A stretch of 64,000 bases of DNA from Scalesia atractyloides (taxonomy: Eukaryota > Streptophyta > Magnoliopsida > Asterales > Asteraceae): contig CAMTDV010000027.1 in the NCBI GenBank assembly GCA_947069175.1, positions 43,847,369 through 43,911,368 of the forward strand, written 5' to 3'. Positions within the stretch are counted from its first letter, which is position 1. Every line of letters begins with the position of its first letter. A program made the position numbers and the translations under genes. The notes under the pieces were generated by a model. It searched no databases. It saw only the letters and a program-made list of their open reading frames with translations, and was not told the origin of the DNA. Shown here in pieces: positions 1 to 10,738 of the stretch.

Positions 1-97
1 TGGTTTAATGTTTCTTTCTTAACAAAAAGGGGGAATTCGTTGTTTATGTAATCAAAAGATTCTACATGACGTGCGATTCATATTTTGTTGCGTATAG

Positions 98-408
98 GTA
101 CTTGATCGCGGAGAGAAGATTGAACTACTTGTTGATAAGAGCGACAACCTTCGTAATCAGGTTATTTTGTTTAGTGTTTCAACCTCCTTTTGAAGCTACA
201 AAACATGTTTTGTCTAATTTGATAATACTTACTTGATTATTTGATCTTATATCATGTTTAGGCACAAGATTTCAAGAAACAAGGAACCAAGATGAAGAGG
301 AAAATGTGGATTCACAATATGAAGGTGAAACTCGTAATATTTGGTATCGTTATTGCCTTGTTGCTGATCATTATTCTCTCAGTCTGCCCTGAATTCAAAT
401 GCAATTAA
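98..408 (+). CDS. VAMP72: VAMP72-type R-SNARE (synaptobrevin-like), last two exons
   Basis: 3' end of a longin-type vesicle SNARE that drives fusion of secretory vesicles at the plasma membrane. Exon 98-160 reads VLDRGEKIELLVDKSDNLRN then Q, which is the second half of the SNARE helix and holds the zero-layer Arg of VLDR. A 101-bp phase-0 intron (161-261, GT donor, TTTAG acceptor) separates it from exon 262-408. That exon encodes the end of the helix, a basic stretch (KQGTKMKRKMW), one membrane anchor (VIFGIVIALLLIIILSVC) and a short luminal tail ending PEFKCN before TAA at 406. The family is about 220 residues long, so the longin domain and first half of the SNARE motif lie left of the window. 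No frameshift or stop is seen, and this is the only host gene here that looks functional. Assignment to the VAMP72 group rests on VLDRGEKIELLVDK and the tail; the exact paralogue cannot be told. Confidence 0.9.
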
Positions 409-1523
409 AATGTTCCCCAAGGCGCAATTACAGTTTTCTTCTGGTTTGGATATCCACCTCCCTACCTGCTAAGCTTTAGGTCCATGGGTGCATAGGGTTT
501 GTTATTTAATGTAAAGGAAACTATTGCAATCCTTAGAAGCTTATTTAGCTAAGCTTTGATAAATCAGTGCATTTTGTCAGTCACTGATCGGATTTATTCT
601 GCATTTTCTTTATGGCCACGATTATAATAAGTTCATGTTCTTTAAGAAAGAATACATAACTGAAATGGTTAGATCTACTTCAAGTTTTCGTAACACATGA
701 TGTTAGATATTAATATGTGTTTATAATTAACTAATGATGTAAATGATAGAAGTGATCCTTATGATGGTACAGAAGGTTTCAAAATATTATCGTGTATATG
801 AAATCATTGTATGTAATGGCTTGTCCTAGATCAGTCACATGTGTATGTTATAAAGACAGAGAAAATCATAACTTAATTGAAACCTAAGAGATTCAACATC
901 TAAAGCATGCAATGGAATTTCTAACGATTATTGACTGTACATTAGATATAATAATTAAATGGTTCTAGACTATTGATTGTACATTACATATAATAATTAA
1001 ATGGTTCTTTAATTAATGCTAGCTCTAGATCTCCTTTAACTCACTCTTTGCGCTAATAACCCACAAAACTTGTAGTGGTGGATGGAAATAGCAATAAGGG
1101 CAACAATGTCTCCAATATAATATAAAAACGATACTCTCAAGTGCGTCCGAGGAGACATTGTGGTATTATCACACCGCCACGCGTGTGATGCTGCACATGT
1201 GATTGTAGGAACAATATTACAGAAGGGGTGATGCATTTTACTCCTTTCTTTTTCTGAAATGTATGAATATGAATATTCAATAAAACTAAATCACTGTTTC
1301 CACCAAATAAAATCCAACAGAAAAGGTTTCGTTCTTGCATATTATCAAACACTTAAAGAACGGTATAAAATTCTTGATCACATACAAAAACTATAGACAC
1401 AAAAAGGCCAATAAAAGCACACCCACTTAGTATTACATAAAATAAAAGTTTAAACCTTATTGTTGACAATTTACAAACTCATATTGTCAACAAGCCTTTT
1501 ATTCACAACCAATAATTAAAACA
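409..1523. other. 3' flank of the VAMP72 gene, no gene seen
   Basis: AT-rich sequence with 3'-UTR character just after the stop codon. Nearly the same 20-bp phrase around ataataattaaatggttct occurs twice (about 946 and 989), a small local duplication. Open frames on the minus strand at 1036-1352 have no recognisable residues. Confidence 0.5.
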
Positions 1524-1930
1524 CTACTTAGGCCGAACTTCAATACCTTCCACAATAAGGCCTCCTTTATATTCATGATGCTCCTACAACCCCATCTCAA
1601 TTTCACCTTCATCTCCATTATCTTAGTAAAATTCACCCAATTCGATCTCCATCCATCCATCGCTTCTCGTTGCTCAAGCGTGTGCCTGTGCCAGTGATCG
1701 TCTGCGCGTCCGTGGTTGTTGAAGATAAACATTAGACGTCTCATTTCTTACTCCGCCAAAGCTAACTATTGTTTTTCCAGGCGCAGAAAGTCCCCATGAA
1801 TCCCTAATGACTCGAAAGACAAGATATGCCACATATGTTGTCTTTGGGGACAACATTGCACTTGTACTCTGCCTTGGATATCAAGCCACCATACACATCT
1901 AAGTATGCCTACCTCAGCAAACCTGCACCA
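1524..1930 (-). pseudogene. F-box/PP2-B (phloem protein 2-like) C-terminal domain, decayed
   Basis: Minus-strand remnant of the PP2 lectin-like domain found after the F-box in plant PP2-B proteins, which are substrate receptors of SCF ubiquitin ligases. From about 1925 down one reads FAEVGILRCVWWLDIQG, then a one-base frameshift, then MLSPKTTYVAYLVFRV (1856 down), WGLSAPGKTIVSFGGVR, DGWMEIELGEFY, GDEGEIEMGL, and finally KGGLIVEGIEVRPK before the stop at 1524-1526. These are the conserved PP2-B blocks in the right order. In-frame TGA (1674-1676), TAA after GEFY and TAG after EMGL, plus the frameshift, mark it as a pseudogene. The F-box end is missing. No intron is visible in this part. The family call is firm; the member is not known. 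Confidence 0.8.
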
Positions 1931-2699
1931 ATAGTTACACATGTATATAAGTTTGGGCCTTTTGGCTTAGATCATATTTGTACAGTGGCGGACCAAGTAT
2001 TTTACATCATCATGGTCAATCTTTAAATATGATAGTAGAGAACACTTACTCTGCCCCTTTTGTATAAATCCTAACATCACAGAGGGAGCGAGGGAGACCT
2101 TGATTCTGGTGAATTACCCCATTCCCAGTAACGAGTGTCGTTACCCCACGCAATTGATAAGTTTCTCGCCCCCAACATATAGTACTTTCTCCCGCTCTCC
2201 CTGTCTAGCTTCAGACCCTATTAACAAGATCATATCTTACATGAGCAATTAAATGCAAAACCATCAACAGCAAATAAATAAGAGAACTGCCTGTCAAAGT
2301 TATTTTGTCTACAGGTGTTCAATACTCGGTTTCAATCTGAAAATTGAACTGAACCATAACTGTTTAAAGTCGAACCGGATTTACATATAGCCCATAACAA
2401 TCACAGCTTTAGCCCACTTTTATTTAAAACCAACCCAACCAAATTACATTTTAAGTTCAGTTGTGAACAACGTCCTTATTTCAGTTCAGTTCGATTCAGA
2501 ATAGTTGAGCAGCCCTGACTCAAAACCGAACCGAAAATCTCTAAATCGGTTTTTCCCTCTTTAAGTATAGATCTAAGGCAAACAAACTAGGTAATCAACT
2601 GCTATACGGTTCGATTTATGTAACAAATATCATCATAATTGATTTAGATCACAATTCAAATAACAGGTCGCCAGGTTGTTTGACTTACCAAATAACCGC
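1931..2699. other. Intergenic, with a possible hAT-like MITE
   Basis: No coding signal seen. The phrase CAGTGGCGGACC at about 1984 resembles ends of plant MITEs. A candidate inverted-repeat element is listed separately at 2312-2517. Confidence 0.35.
2312..2517. mobile_element. Possible hAT-type MITE
   Basis: The left end reads CAGGTGTTCAATACTCGG and the right end is the complement of CAGGGCTGCTCAACTATTC. Both sides then carry complementary GAACTGAAC/GTTCAGTTC-rich arms, the pattern of short plant hAT MITEs with CAGG ends. The expected 8-bp TSD is not seen (tttgtcta against actcaaaa), so the ends may be decayed or wrongly placed. Confidence 0.35.
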
Positions 2700-2707
2700 G
2701 ATCAAGG

Positions 2708-2850
2708 ATGACTTACCAGGGGCGTTGTCTGATTCGGTCATTTCTCTATGCTTGCGTTGAAAATAGCAGAACAAACAGTTTGCAACGGGAAATAACAATT
2801 TTTAATCAACTTCCAAGTCCCCACGTCGTTGAACAATTCATTGTTCAAAA
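2708..2850 (+). pseudogene. Protein-kinase fragment, MAPKKK17/18-like
   Basis: A short stretch reads SFLYACVENSRTNSLQREIT, then IFNQLPSPHVVEQFI. This resembles the beta-3 to beta-4 part of the N-lobe in plant MAPKKK17/18-type kinases, where the expected order is an AVK lysine, the alpha-C helix with its glutamate (here QREI), and the phrase SPHVV. The glutamate is present, but the ATP-binding lysine is not in its place (YACVEN). Neither the glycine loop nor the C-lobe follows, and the frame stays open only to 2962 in unrelated sequence. I take it as an exon scrap. The assignment is tentative because only about 45 residues carry signal. Confidence 0.45.
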
Positions 2851-4261
2851 CTTTCTCGCTAAGTTTCCTCCTATTTCCTCACTCTATTTTTATACCTTTC
2901 ACCTACAATTGTCACTTTTGTTACTTATAGAATTAAGTTCCCCGGCGTTGGAGCGAGCGTAGAAACATGCCAAATAGTATCAATGTCACACCACCACTAG
3001 CGGCCATCAATACTGAAGTTGTGACATGTTAACTTGAAAAAATGAGACCGAAACGTAAAATATAGAAAATAATAACTAAGTTGATGTAGGACTCGTGCGT
3101 TGTGACAGACTTGTCAAACGGGAAAAAACAAACATAAAAACATTGAACCAAATATGCACGTTGCGTTGTGTTAACTTACAAAAATTTGAATGAAAACGTA
3201 AAGTGAAATGTAAACACGTTGAACAATACACGCAATTTGCGTCGTGTTAACTTGCAAAATATACAACGAAACATGAGGCCTATTCAAGTTGAAGGCGAAA
3301 CAGTTGTGAGGTAAAATTGCAAATAACGAAAAGTTTTGGGTTAAAAGCAAAAAAATAAATTTTAAGAGGTTTAAACTATAAAAGATGAAAAAACTTTAGG
3401 TTAAAAGTAAAAAAATCAAAACTTTTTTGAAAAACCACCAAAGCATAAAGTATAATACCATGATGCATAGAAATGTTGCTAATTTATAGTATGTAAATAA
3501 TAGAAGACAGTGGTATCCTAGAGGACAATTGTTATATTAATAATAAAAAAGAGTCATGTACTAATGTTACATTGATGTTACTCTTTGGTTTTTGTGGTTT
3601 GAAAAATGTCGGACACCCCAAATCCATTTTGACACATTGTACATGCATTTTTTAGATCTATGTGATGCGTATAAGGTTAACACAATTCTCAATAGATGGC
3701 ATCTTCTTCCAAAGATGTCACATGTGTGTCTATATGTCGCGTATAGGTCTATACGCGGCGTATATGGTACAAGTATATGCACTCAAGCAAAGTTGTGAGA
3801 TGTGATTTGTGGGTTCCATGTTCCATCGTACTTATGGAACCCCTCTTCGTTTCCACTTTCTAAGATTTAACCGCCCCTTCGTCGACGATTCCACTTGGAA
3901 GCAAGAGCCCTCTCTTTGGGTAACAAGCGCTTTGTTCTTTGTATCTCAAGCAATATCTCTACTGGGGTTGGTGGATTCAGATGTAAGAAGAAGAAGACGG
4001 CGATTGATGATGTGGATTCAAACGCGAGGTAGTGGCTTTTACAAATCTCATAACTCATGTTGATGTTTTAGGGGTTGAAACTCATGTCATGCCAGCGTCA
4101 ATGATCAAACATGTCATAGTTGGCAAACAAAGTAGATTTGCTTATATAGAGGTAATTGTTGAGTATATGTTTATAAATATGAAAATATCAATATTTTGAT
4201 AATATAAATTAATGGAAAAATAAATTATTACCGAAAAGAACCTTTAAATAAATCGTTGTAA
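2851..4261. other. Intergenic, no firm gene; one unidentified exon-like stretch
   Basis: Mostly AT-rich sequence without recognisable genes. Around 3725-3765 are palindromic phrases built on GCGTATA/TATACGC. At 3809-3845 the phrase GGTTCCAT and its complement ATGGAACC form a small hairpin. At about 4050-4150 (+) a frame reads THVDVLGVETHVMPASMIKH and runs to a GAG|GTAATT donor-like site. It looks exon-like but I do not recognise it. Confidence 0.3.
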
Positions 4262-4475
4262 ACAAGAATACAGTCAACCAAAAGAGAAACATTGGCATAA
4301 AGACGGTCAATAGATATCCCATCAAATTTAAACTTCATGACTAGAACGTGAGCAATTCTAGAATTGGTTTAAGTTTTGTAACTCCTCGACTCCACTCAAA
4401 TGTGATTCACATAAGAAGGCCCGACACACAAGATGTCAATGTCTGCCCTAGGACCATGAACCTACCACCAAAGTT
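4262..4475 (-). pseudogene. Poly(A) polymerase fragment (catalytic nucleotidyltransferase domain)
   Basis: Minus-strand scrap of a nuclear poly(A) polymerase, the enzyme that adds 3' poly(A) tails to mRNA. From 4461 down it reads VHGPRADIDILCVGPSYVNH, which contains the nucleotidyltransferase DxD metal-binding pair (ADID). After a TGA and a decayed stretch it continues HVLVMKFKFDGISIDRLYAN (about 4345-4285), the block that carries the third catalytic Asp in this family. The full protein exceeds 450 residues; only about 70 survive, with stops between the two blocks. It could be a host relic or a fragment carried by a transposon. There is no intact start or splice structure. Confidence 0.7.
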
Positions 4476-4600
4476 TGAGTTTACACAACCAATCATCAAA
4501 GACTGAAAACCTTAACCGATCCAATCAATAACAAAACAATTATTGATTATTGTGACTTCAAGTGCAATAAATTCCCAAAGTTGATTTAAAAAAGCATTAT

Positions 4601-7150
4601 TGTAACACCTCGTAAATTCGTGTCCGGTAATATATTAGCACGTGTCCATACTCTCATTTGTGCCTGTTGTTGGTCGAGAGGGACTATTTTTGTCAATAAA
4701 TGAAAGTATGAATATGGAAGGACTAAAAGTGGTCGCTACAACAATTGGTTTGGAGCCTAAGCAACACTCCAAGTAACCACTACCTTGAAACCTTGAGCTT
4801 TATTGGTTTAGAGCCCAAGCAAAACTCCAACAAACCACTAACTTGAAACCATGTGCTTCATGGCTGCTCATGCCACACTTTAGGACATGTGCACTGATCA
4901 TAAACACCCTGTCAACACCTGGAACAATCTCAAGCATCTCATTCAAGTATAAATAGGTGCCCATTTCTTGCAATTCAACTTGAACCTTCTTGAATTCATT
5001 CTATCTTCCTCCTCTAGAAGTTCCTAACTAAAAGAAGCATCCAACTCAGTCTATATTCATCCAAGGATCACTTGTATGTGTTCCTTTTCTCTGCATCTTC
5101 GTTTTATAGGCTTTAATAACCGAGAATCAAGTAAATGCGATTTTTTCTTTGACTTTCGGTTTAGATCATTATAATCCAGCCATTATTCGAGTCGAAACAT
5201 GGCTATGTGATCGTAATTTGGTAGGTATTAATCCCTCAAAAGGGCACCTTCTGAAAATCACGTTAACTAGGTCAAATGACGGGTCAAAGTTTATTTACTT
5301 AAAAAGTCAAAAGTCAATTTTAATGTAAACTTTATAAACTGATTATATAAATGTTATAACTAGTGTTTTGACACTTAAATAAGTTGGTAATAAATATTAG
5401 AACATTTATGAACATGTTCGGCTCGTCATTTCCAGTTTTAAGCTTGGTTCGCAACTGAAAGTCGAGCAGTTTGATTTCTACATTGACTTCCGATTCTGAC
5501 ACGATTTAGCATAGTTAGCTACTGAATTTAAGTTGTATTATGATCATATTACAATGTAGGATAACCCTATGAGGTTATACTACATGATCATAATCAGATT
5601 CTGAGTTTATATACAAGTCTCTATAATACGCCTAACTTTGATCAAAATGTCCTTTTTGCATAAAACATGATTTTAATCGACAATGAACTTGCAAATGCTT
5701 TTTCTACTAATATGTTAATATAATTAACATATTTTGGTATTATGATTCTGTTCATAACCTGAGTTTCGATTAAAGATCGTAAATTATGTTATAATATGAC
5801 CAAAACGCCATTTTGGCGCATAGTATGGTTTTTAACCATGACTATCAATCAAAACTTATTACCTACTAATATTATAACATAACTAAAGTGTTTTCACAGA
5901 AGTTACTTGATCATAACCCAGAATTACTATGCAAGTTTGTAAACTATGTCTCTTATTGACTAAAATGCCCTTGTGTTGCATATTTTTAGTTTAAAACCTT
6001 AATGGTCATATAAGTTGATAACCTACTGATGTTACAACTTATTTAAAGTATATTGGCATTTAGAACTTGTTTATAACTCATCCGACTACCCGGTATGGCT
6101 TATATGCGTACGGTTAAGCTTATGTAACTAATTTACATAAGTTTACCTAAACGGGTCAAATCTTCTCATTTTTACTTCAAATTCCCGAATGTATATTGTT
6201 TACCTATATTATAAAGTCTTAAAACTTGTTGGGTGTAAACCACATTCTATTCCGGTTATCGCTTAATCAAGCGTATCGTACAGTTTTCGTTAATTTAAGT
6301 TAACCGGTCCAAGTCTACGACTCAAAAAAGACCCATTGACATTCTAATTGGTTATTTAAACCATTCATTCCAGACTAGGACCTTCTGGTAAACTGCAACC
6401 AACCTTAGTTAATTGATTACAGCTGAGCTATTTATAATTCTTGCATATTAAGACGAGTTTTTGCCCAGGCAAATACTCTTAACCTATTTTCCCTATACGG
6501 GCTTGGGATACGGTAAACTTTACCGCTTGGTCCGGTATGGGATCATATGTCGGATTGTGACTAGAAAATCCGCATAACCCGTTTTAATATGTTTTGTCTG
6601 ATAACTTAAACATTGGGGGTTAACGCGACCATGTCCTGGATATCCTCGACTCATTTAAGTTGCTAATGGTCATGACTAAGCACGGGGTGTAGGCATACAC
6701 CTAACAAATGCTAATGTTATTTTAAAATGTTTTTTACCCATATTGGGAATACTCCTTTGTGAGTTAAAGTGGTGTGTCGGTTTAATCATGGTATTCGGTT
6801 TCTGCACCGGACCCCATATGTATTGACAGGCATGTAAAAATGTATACAAGATTATTATAATTGTCATGGGTTATTTATGAAAATACATGTGCCATGTGCA
6901 CCGGACCCCTTGCATAGAAGCCTATAGTCTGTTATTTCATTTTGTAACTTTTCGATCAGCCTGTGGATCATTTCATATACTATCCGTTTGTATAATATTT
7001 TAAACATTCGGACATTTATATTGTAATTATGTAAATCCAAGACTTCCGCTGTGCTATCTTTGATTGTTTGACTATGACGATACCAATCTTACGTCACGAT
7101 ATTTCTCACATGGGCCCATCGGGATTTGGTTAAAAATTCGGGGTGTGACA
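4601..7150 (+). mobile_element. Solo LTR (Ty3/gypsy-like), 2.55 kb
   Basis: The element starts TGTAACACCTCG and ends CGGGGTGTGACA, so it has TG...CA with imperfect inverted ends. It is flanked by a perfect 5-bp TSD, ATTAT, at 4596-4600 and 7151-7155. A TATAAATAGG box at 4948-4957, followed by a CT-rich leader, gives transcription on the plus strand. No gag, pol, PBS or PPT lies inside, as expected after recombination between two LTRs. The length and ends resemble Tekay/Del-type chromovirus LTRs, but the family cannot be fixed from the LTR alone. It probably sits in an intron or flank of the PUX7-like relic to its right. Confidence 0.85.
4948..4957 (+). promoter_or_regulatory. TATA box of the solo LTR
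   Basis: TATAAATAGG about 350 bp inside the LTR, followed by pyrimidine-rich leader sequence. Confidence 0.6.
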
Positions 7151-7326
7151 ATTATTTCATATGGACCGGAAATATATCCTGATGAGTACACCAAAGCAAA
7201 AAAAATGGTAGTATAAGTGTTCAAGATTATCTTTAGAGTACGATTAAATAAAATTCATCTTTATGTTTTGCCAAAAAGTATTCGTTAGTTTTGTTAAAAT
7301 ATCACCAAGATCCGTCATAGATTAAC

Positions 7327-7878
7327 TTCTCAAAGGGCCCATGGTACATCCAAGCAAAGAGAGGAAAATACAAGGAAGCAAGATTATCCCCTGACGATTC
7401 TGCTGTGGATGTGGAAGCTTGTTCTACTCCCCAGACTTCGACGTTTTAATAAAGAAACACATGATGAACTTTGGGAGTCACAGATGAATATAACATATAA
7501 TATAATTGGTAAATGACATACCCCACATAGCATTGTTGTACAGATGAGGTAATAGGTTATCACCATATATGCCATCCTACTAATGTTAATGATTTCGGTA
7601 GGTGGTAACTATTTACCGAGTCCTGGTAAGGTTAAGGTACCAAGAAATCAGATCAATATATTCCAAAAAAATAAATAGTCAAGTGCAACTTATAATATAG
7701 AGATAAGTCCACATATCCTATGACAAGAGAAAAGAAGCCAGAACTGAAAGTGAGAAAAGTATGGTAACTGGTGTGTCATATAGGATCTCTCTTTTAACTG
7801 GTAAAGGTGCACGATCATCACTTCCATCATTTTCTATAATATTTTCAAATCCCATGTGATTTTCCGCCACATTGGGGT
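7327..7878 (-). pseudogene. PUX7-like UBA/UAS/UBX protein, two internal exons
   Basis: Two minus-strand exons of a plant UBX-domain protein, an adaptor of the CDC48/p97 segregase. Exon 7878-7769 follows an acceptor ending CTCCAG and reads PNVAENHMGFENIIENDGSD then DRAPLPVKREILYDTP up to a GTTACC donor; this is the linker after the UBA domain. Exon about 7437-7327 reads VWGVEQASTSTAESSGDNLA, SLYFPLFAWMYHGPFEK, then a GTTAATC donor; this is the start of the UAS (thioredoxin-like) domain. A TAA lies in frame just upstream of VEVWG. The preceding KRR in another frame suggests a short deletion in the conserved KRPGVW stretch. The UBA, the rest of UAS and the UBX exons are not found nearby. I treat it as a relic; the family match is good. 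Confidence 0.7.
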
Positions 7879-9884
7879 CTGGAGTAAGTTATGGCACATG
7901 TCAGACGTTGCCATATATCTGTAATCTTTATTTTACCCCATCATCTGCACATTTAAATGTGAACCATTAATATATTTAAAAACCCATCTATTGAAGATAA
8001 CAAGAAGCAAAAATTGCAATAAAACTAAAGTGCTTTCACAGTCTATTGATACAAAAAAAAAGAAAAAAAGAACTCCATAGCTACTTACCTTCTGAAGATA
8101 CCAGGTACGGATGAATTTGCCATTTTTATGCACGATCTTAGAATAAATGAGTTTTTTGATACCTGAGGAAGTATGTATATATACTTAACCCTTAGAGGAT
8201 ACCATTCAAGCAAAAAACCAGAGCAATCTCAGTTGGCAAATGCTACATTCATGTGCTTAATTAATGCAGAAAGTACAACAGAGTTCGTTTACAACCCTGG
8301 TGTATATTACGTTAAAACAACCCAATTAAATTGAGACGGATTTCAACCTTTTCAAATACACGATAAAAAAAACCAAGTGAGTGATTTCAATTTGATAACC
8401 AGGAAAATTCACTCACTGGAAAAAAATGCAAAGATAGTGCCTAGATGGAAAGCGAGTGAGAGCGCAGCAACGTGGACGAGTAGGTTTATGTCCGGAGTCG
8501 TGTGAGATTTCAATCGGAATAACCTTTCGCAATTAAATAAGATACCATAGGACTTCTTTCAACCCATTATTACTTATGTAACTGCTTGCTCTTTCTATTG
8601 TCGGTTTCAAATCGCCATTCGACATAGAAGAAGATGAAAGATCGTTTCATGAAATATTCAAAGGCAATTGAAGGAGCAGGTCGGTCAATCGCTGGCTTTC
8701 TATCTTCAGGTATCAATTATTGAACAAGGGCAAAGATGGAATAGAATTTTAGATTCTAAAGGAGGAACCATATAAATTTACCATATTGACTCTTAGATGT
8801 CTTCAAATTTTGCGCAGTTTTCTATTCTACCCCTCCTAAGTGTGTTGCACTTCTTTGTAAATGTTACTTCAAAAATTGTACGTGATGTAAAATTACGTTT
8901 TTGTAAATCAGATGTGCTTTATATAGTTATATAGATATACAAACATAATTACATACACACATTTACATACATACACCTACATACATATTTTCACCAAATA
9001 CATATACATTTACATACACACATTTACTTACATAACATAGATACTTACATACACATATATACTTACATACAAAACTTTTAAACTAATTAGCCCAAATTAC
9101 ACAAATCTTCTATGTAAACAAAATTAAAGAGAAAACTAACCTAAAATTGATGTTTGTAGTAGGTGGTGGTGGTAAAGTCGTGGTGGTTGGCCAGAGACGT
9201 GATGTTAGTGGTTAAACACTAGCATATATATATACACACACAAATTAATGAAAATAACACAAAATAAAAGAAATATAAAAGAAATTAGAAGTACCCTAAC
9301 CGTGTGAAGCTGGAGAAGTGCTTGGCCGGAGATGGTGGTCGGAGATCTCCCATAATTGCGCAGAGAGAAGCTAGGAAGAAGATAAGGTGAGAATGGAAAG
9401 AAAAAGGCTGTTGTGTGGGAAATATTCTCGCTTCAGTCAATAGTTATGACTTATCGCCACGATTAGGTCGCTGCTATTGACTAAAAAGTACGAAACAACC
9501 ATGTCCGTTACATATTCTTCTTAATCAACGATCAGATAAATTCATTTAACCTAGGATGCGGATACACGCAATAGCGGTGTCGTATCCAATGTCACCACTA
9601 ATAAGTCGCCGTCAATGCCTTGTTTTATATTAGTGCCAATGGAGATCAGACCCAGAACGGTTGCCCACCCTGCTGTTTCTCCAGGTCGGCCTTGATCGTC
9701 GAGTCACCCTAGTTTCTAATTTCCTTCTTTACTATTGAAATACCCATCATTCTTCATTATCCCATTTTTTTTAATTTTTTTAGTATATTTAATTATTACT
9801 AATATATTTGAATATTTTAAAAAACTATTTTGAGTGAATGCATGCAAATAATTTATATATTATCAATTTATATAATTGATAATT
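7879..9884. other. Intergenic, no gene seen
   Basis: A donor-like site follows KNGKFIRTWYLQK on the minus strand at about 8090-8135, but no domain is recognised. At 9430-9620 are phrases such as TCGCCACGATTAGGTCGCTG and GTCGCCGTCAATGCC that look like transposon palindromes, with no ends located. Confidence 0.3.
8930..9080. repeat. TACATA/TACACA-rich microsatellite-like tract
   Basis: About 150 bp of imperfect TACATACA, TTTACATACACAC and TACTTACATA units in tandem. It is low-complexity sequence with no coding content. Confidence 0.7.
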
Positions 9885-10738
9885 TATATATTATCAATTA
9901 AAAAGTTTTACTTTGTTGTACAAACGGCTTTGGTAGTGTTTATGTTTATTTGAGTTGTACCCATTGCTTATATGTTTGTACCTATTTTGGGTATTTAAAC
10001 TTGATTTCTTAGTTGTCCAACTTCGTTTGGAAGCTAACCTTTTCTCTCCAACTTCGGTTTTTCCGGAAGGTAGTTTTGTTTGGTTGTTACATGTACTCTG
10101 AATTGTATATTGAAGAATCTGTGGTTGCATGTGGTGATTTTTATAGTAAAGGGGTTACGGCTTCGTCCCCTCTGATGTTGTTATTACCTGTTTTGGGTTA
10201 TGTTTTACGCCTTATGTCTTGTTGGTGTTGTTGTTTGGCCTTTGGGATTCTCCGATGAAAATTTTGTTTGTTGTTGGCTTGTGACTGTGTCTTTAATACT
10301 GGTTATTGAATTTTAACCTTTTTTTTAATATTTTACCGTGGTACAGTCCTAGACCCTTTCTATTATGGTGACCAAATCCTTTTCTTTTTTAATTTGGCAT
10401 CGGTGAAGATGACACTTATGTGTTCATCCGATATTTTTTTTGTTAATGCATATTTGATTTCTTTGTTTATGTTTATATGTGACATGTTTTTGATAATGCG
10501 TACCCATTTTTTGGGTAAACTGTTAATTTAGGTGTCGATGAAGATATATGGAGTGGTAGTGTTTCTTGCAGCCACCGGGAGCTTCTGAGCTTCGATGTTT
10601 TTGAGTTTTATAGTTGGTTAAGGATGTGAGTACATGTTTTGTGATATAAGCTAGCAACATTTGGTTGCTTTTAGTTGTTTTGCAGAAGCAGATCCAATTA
10701 TGAACACTCAGTGCTCCATGATAATATTGGATTCACAT
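9885..10738. repeat. Diverged repeat unit, copy 1 (other copy 28447-28806)
   Basis: The segment shares an ordered series of phrases with 28447-28806: TATATTATCAAT, TTTACTTTGTTGTAC, a GGCTTT.GT.GTGTTTATGT stretch, CATTGCTTAT.TGTTTATACC, GGTGTCGATGAAGAT/GGTCTCGATGAAGAT, and GTT.CTTGCAGCCA/GTTGCAGCCA. Both copies directly flank the outer nested LTR element. No protein is recognised. It may be an old transposon, a duplicated UTR or a duplicated flank. AT-rich inverted repeats (AATTGATAA...TTATCAATT) sit at its left edge, 9860-9900. Confidence 0.5.

Noticed and set aside
1674..1856. Intact 60-residue gene
   Set aside because: The frame is an internal part of the PP2 domain, bounded by a frameshift upstream and a TGA downstream, so it is a pseudogene segment and not a small gene.
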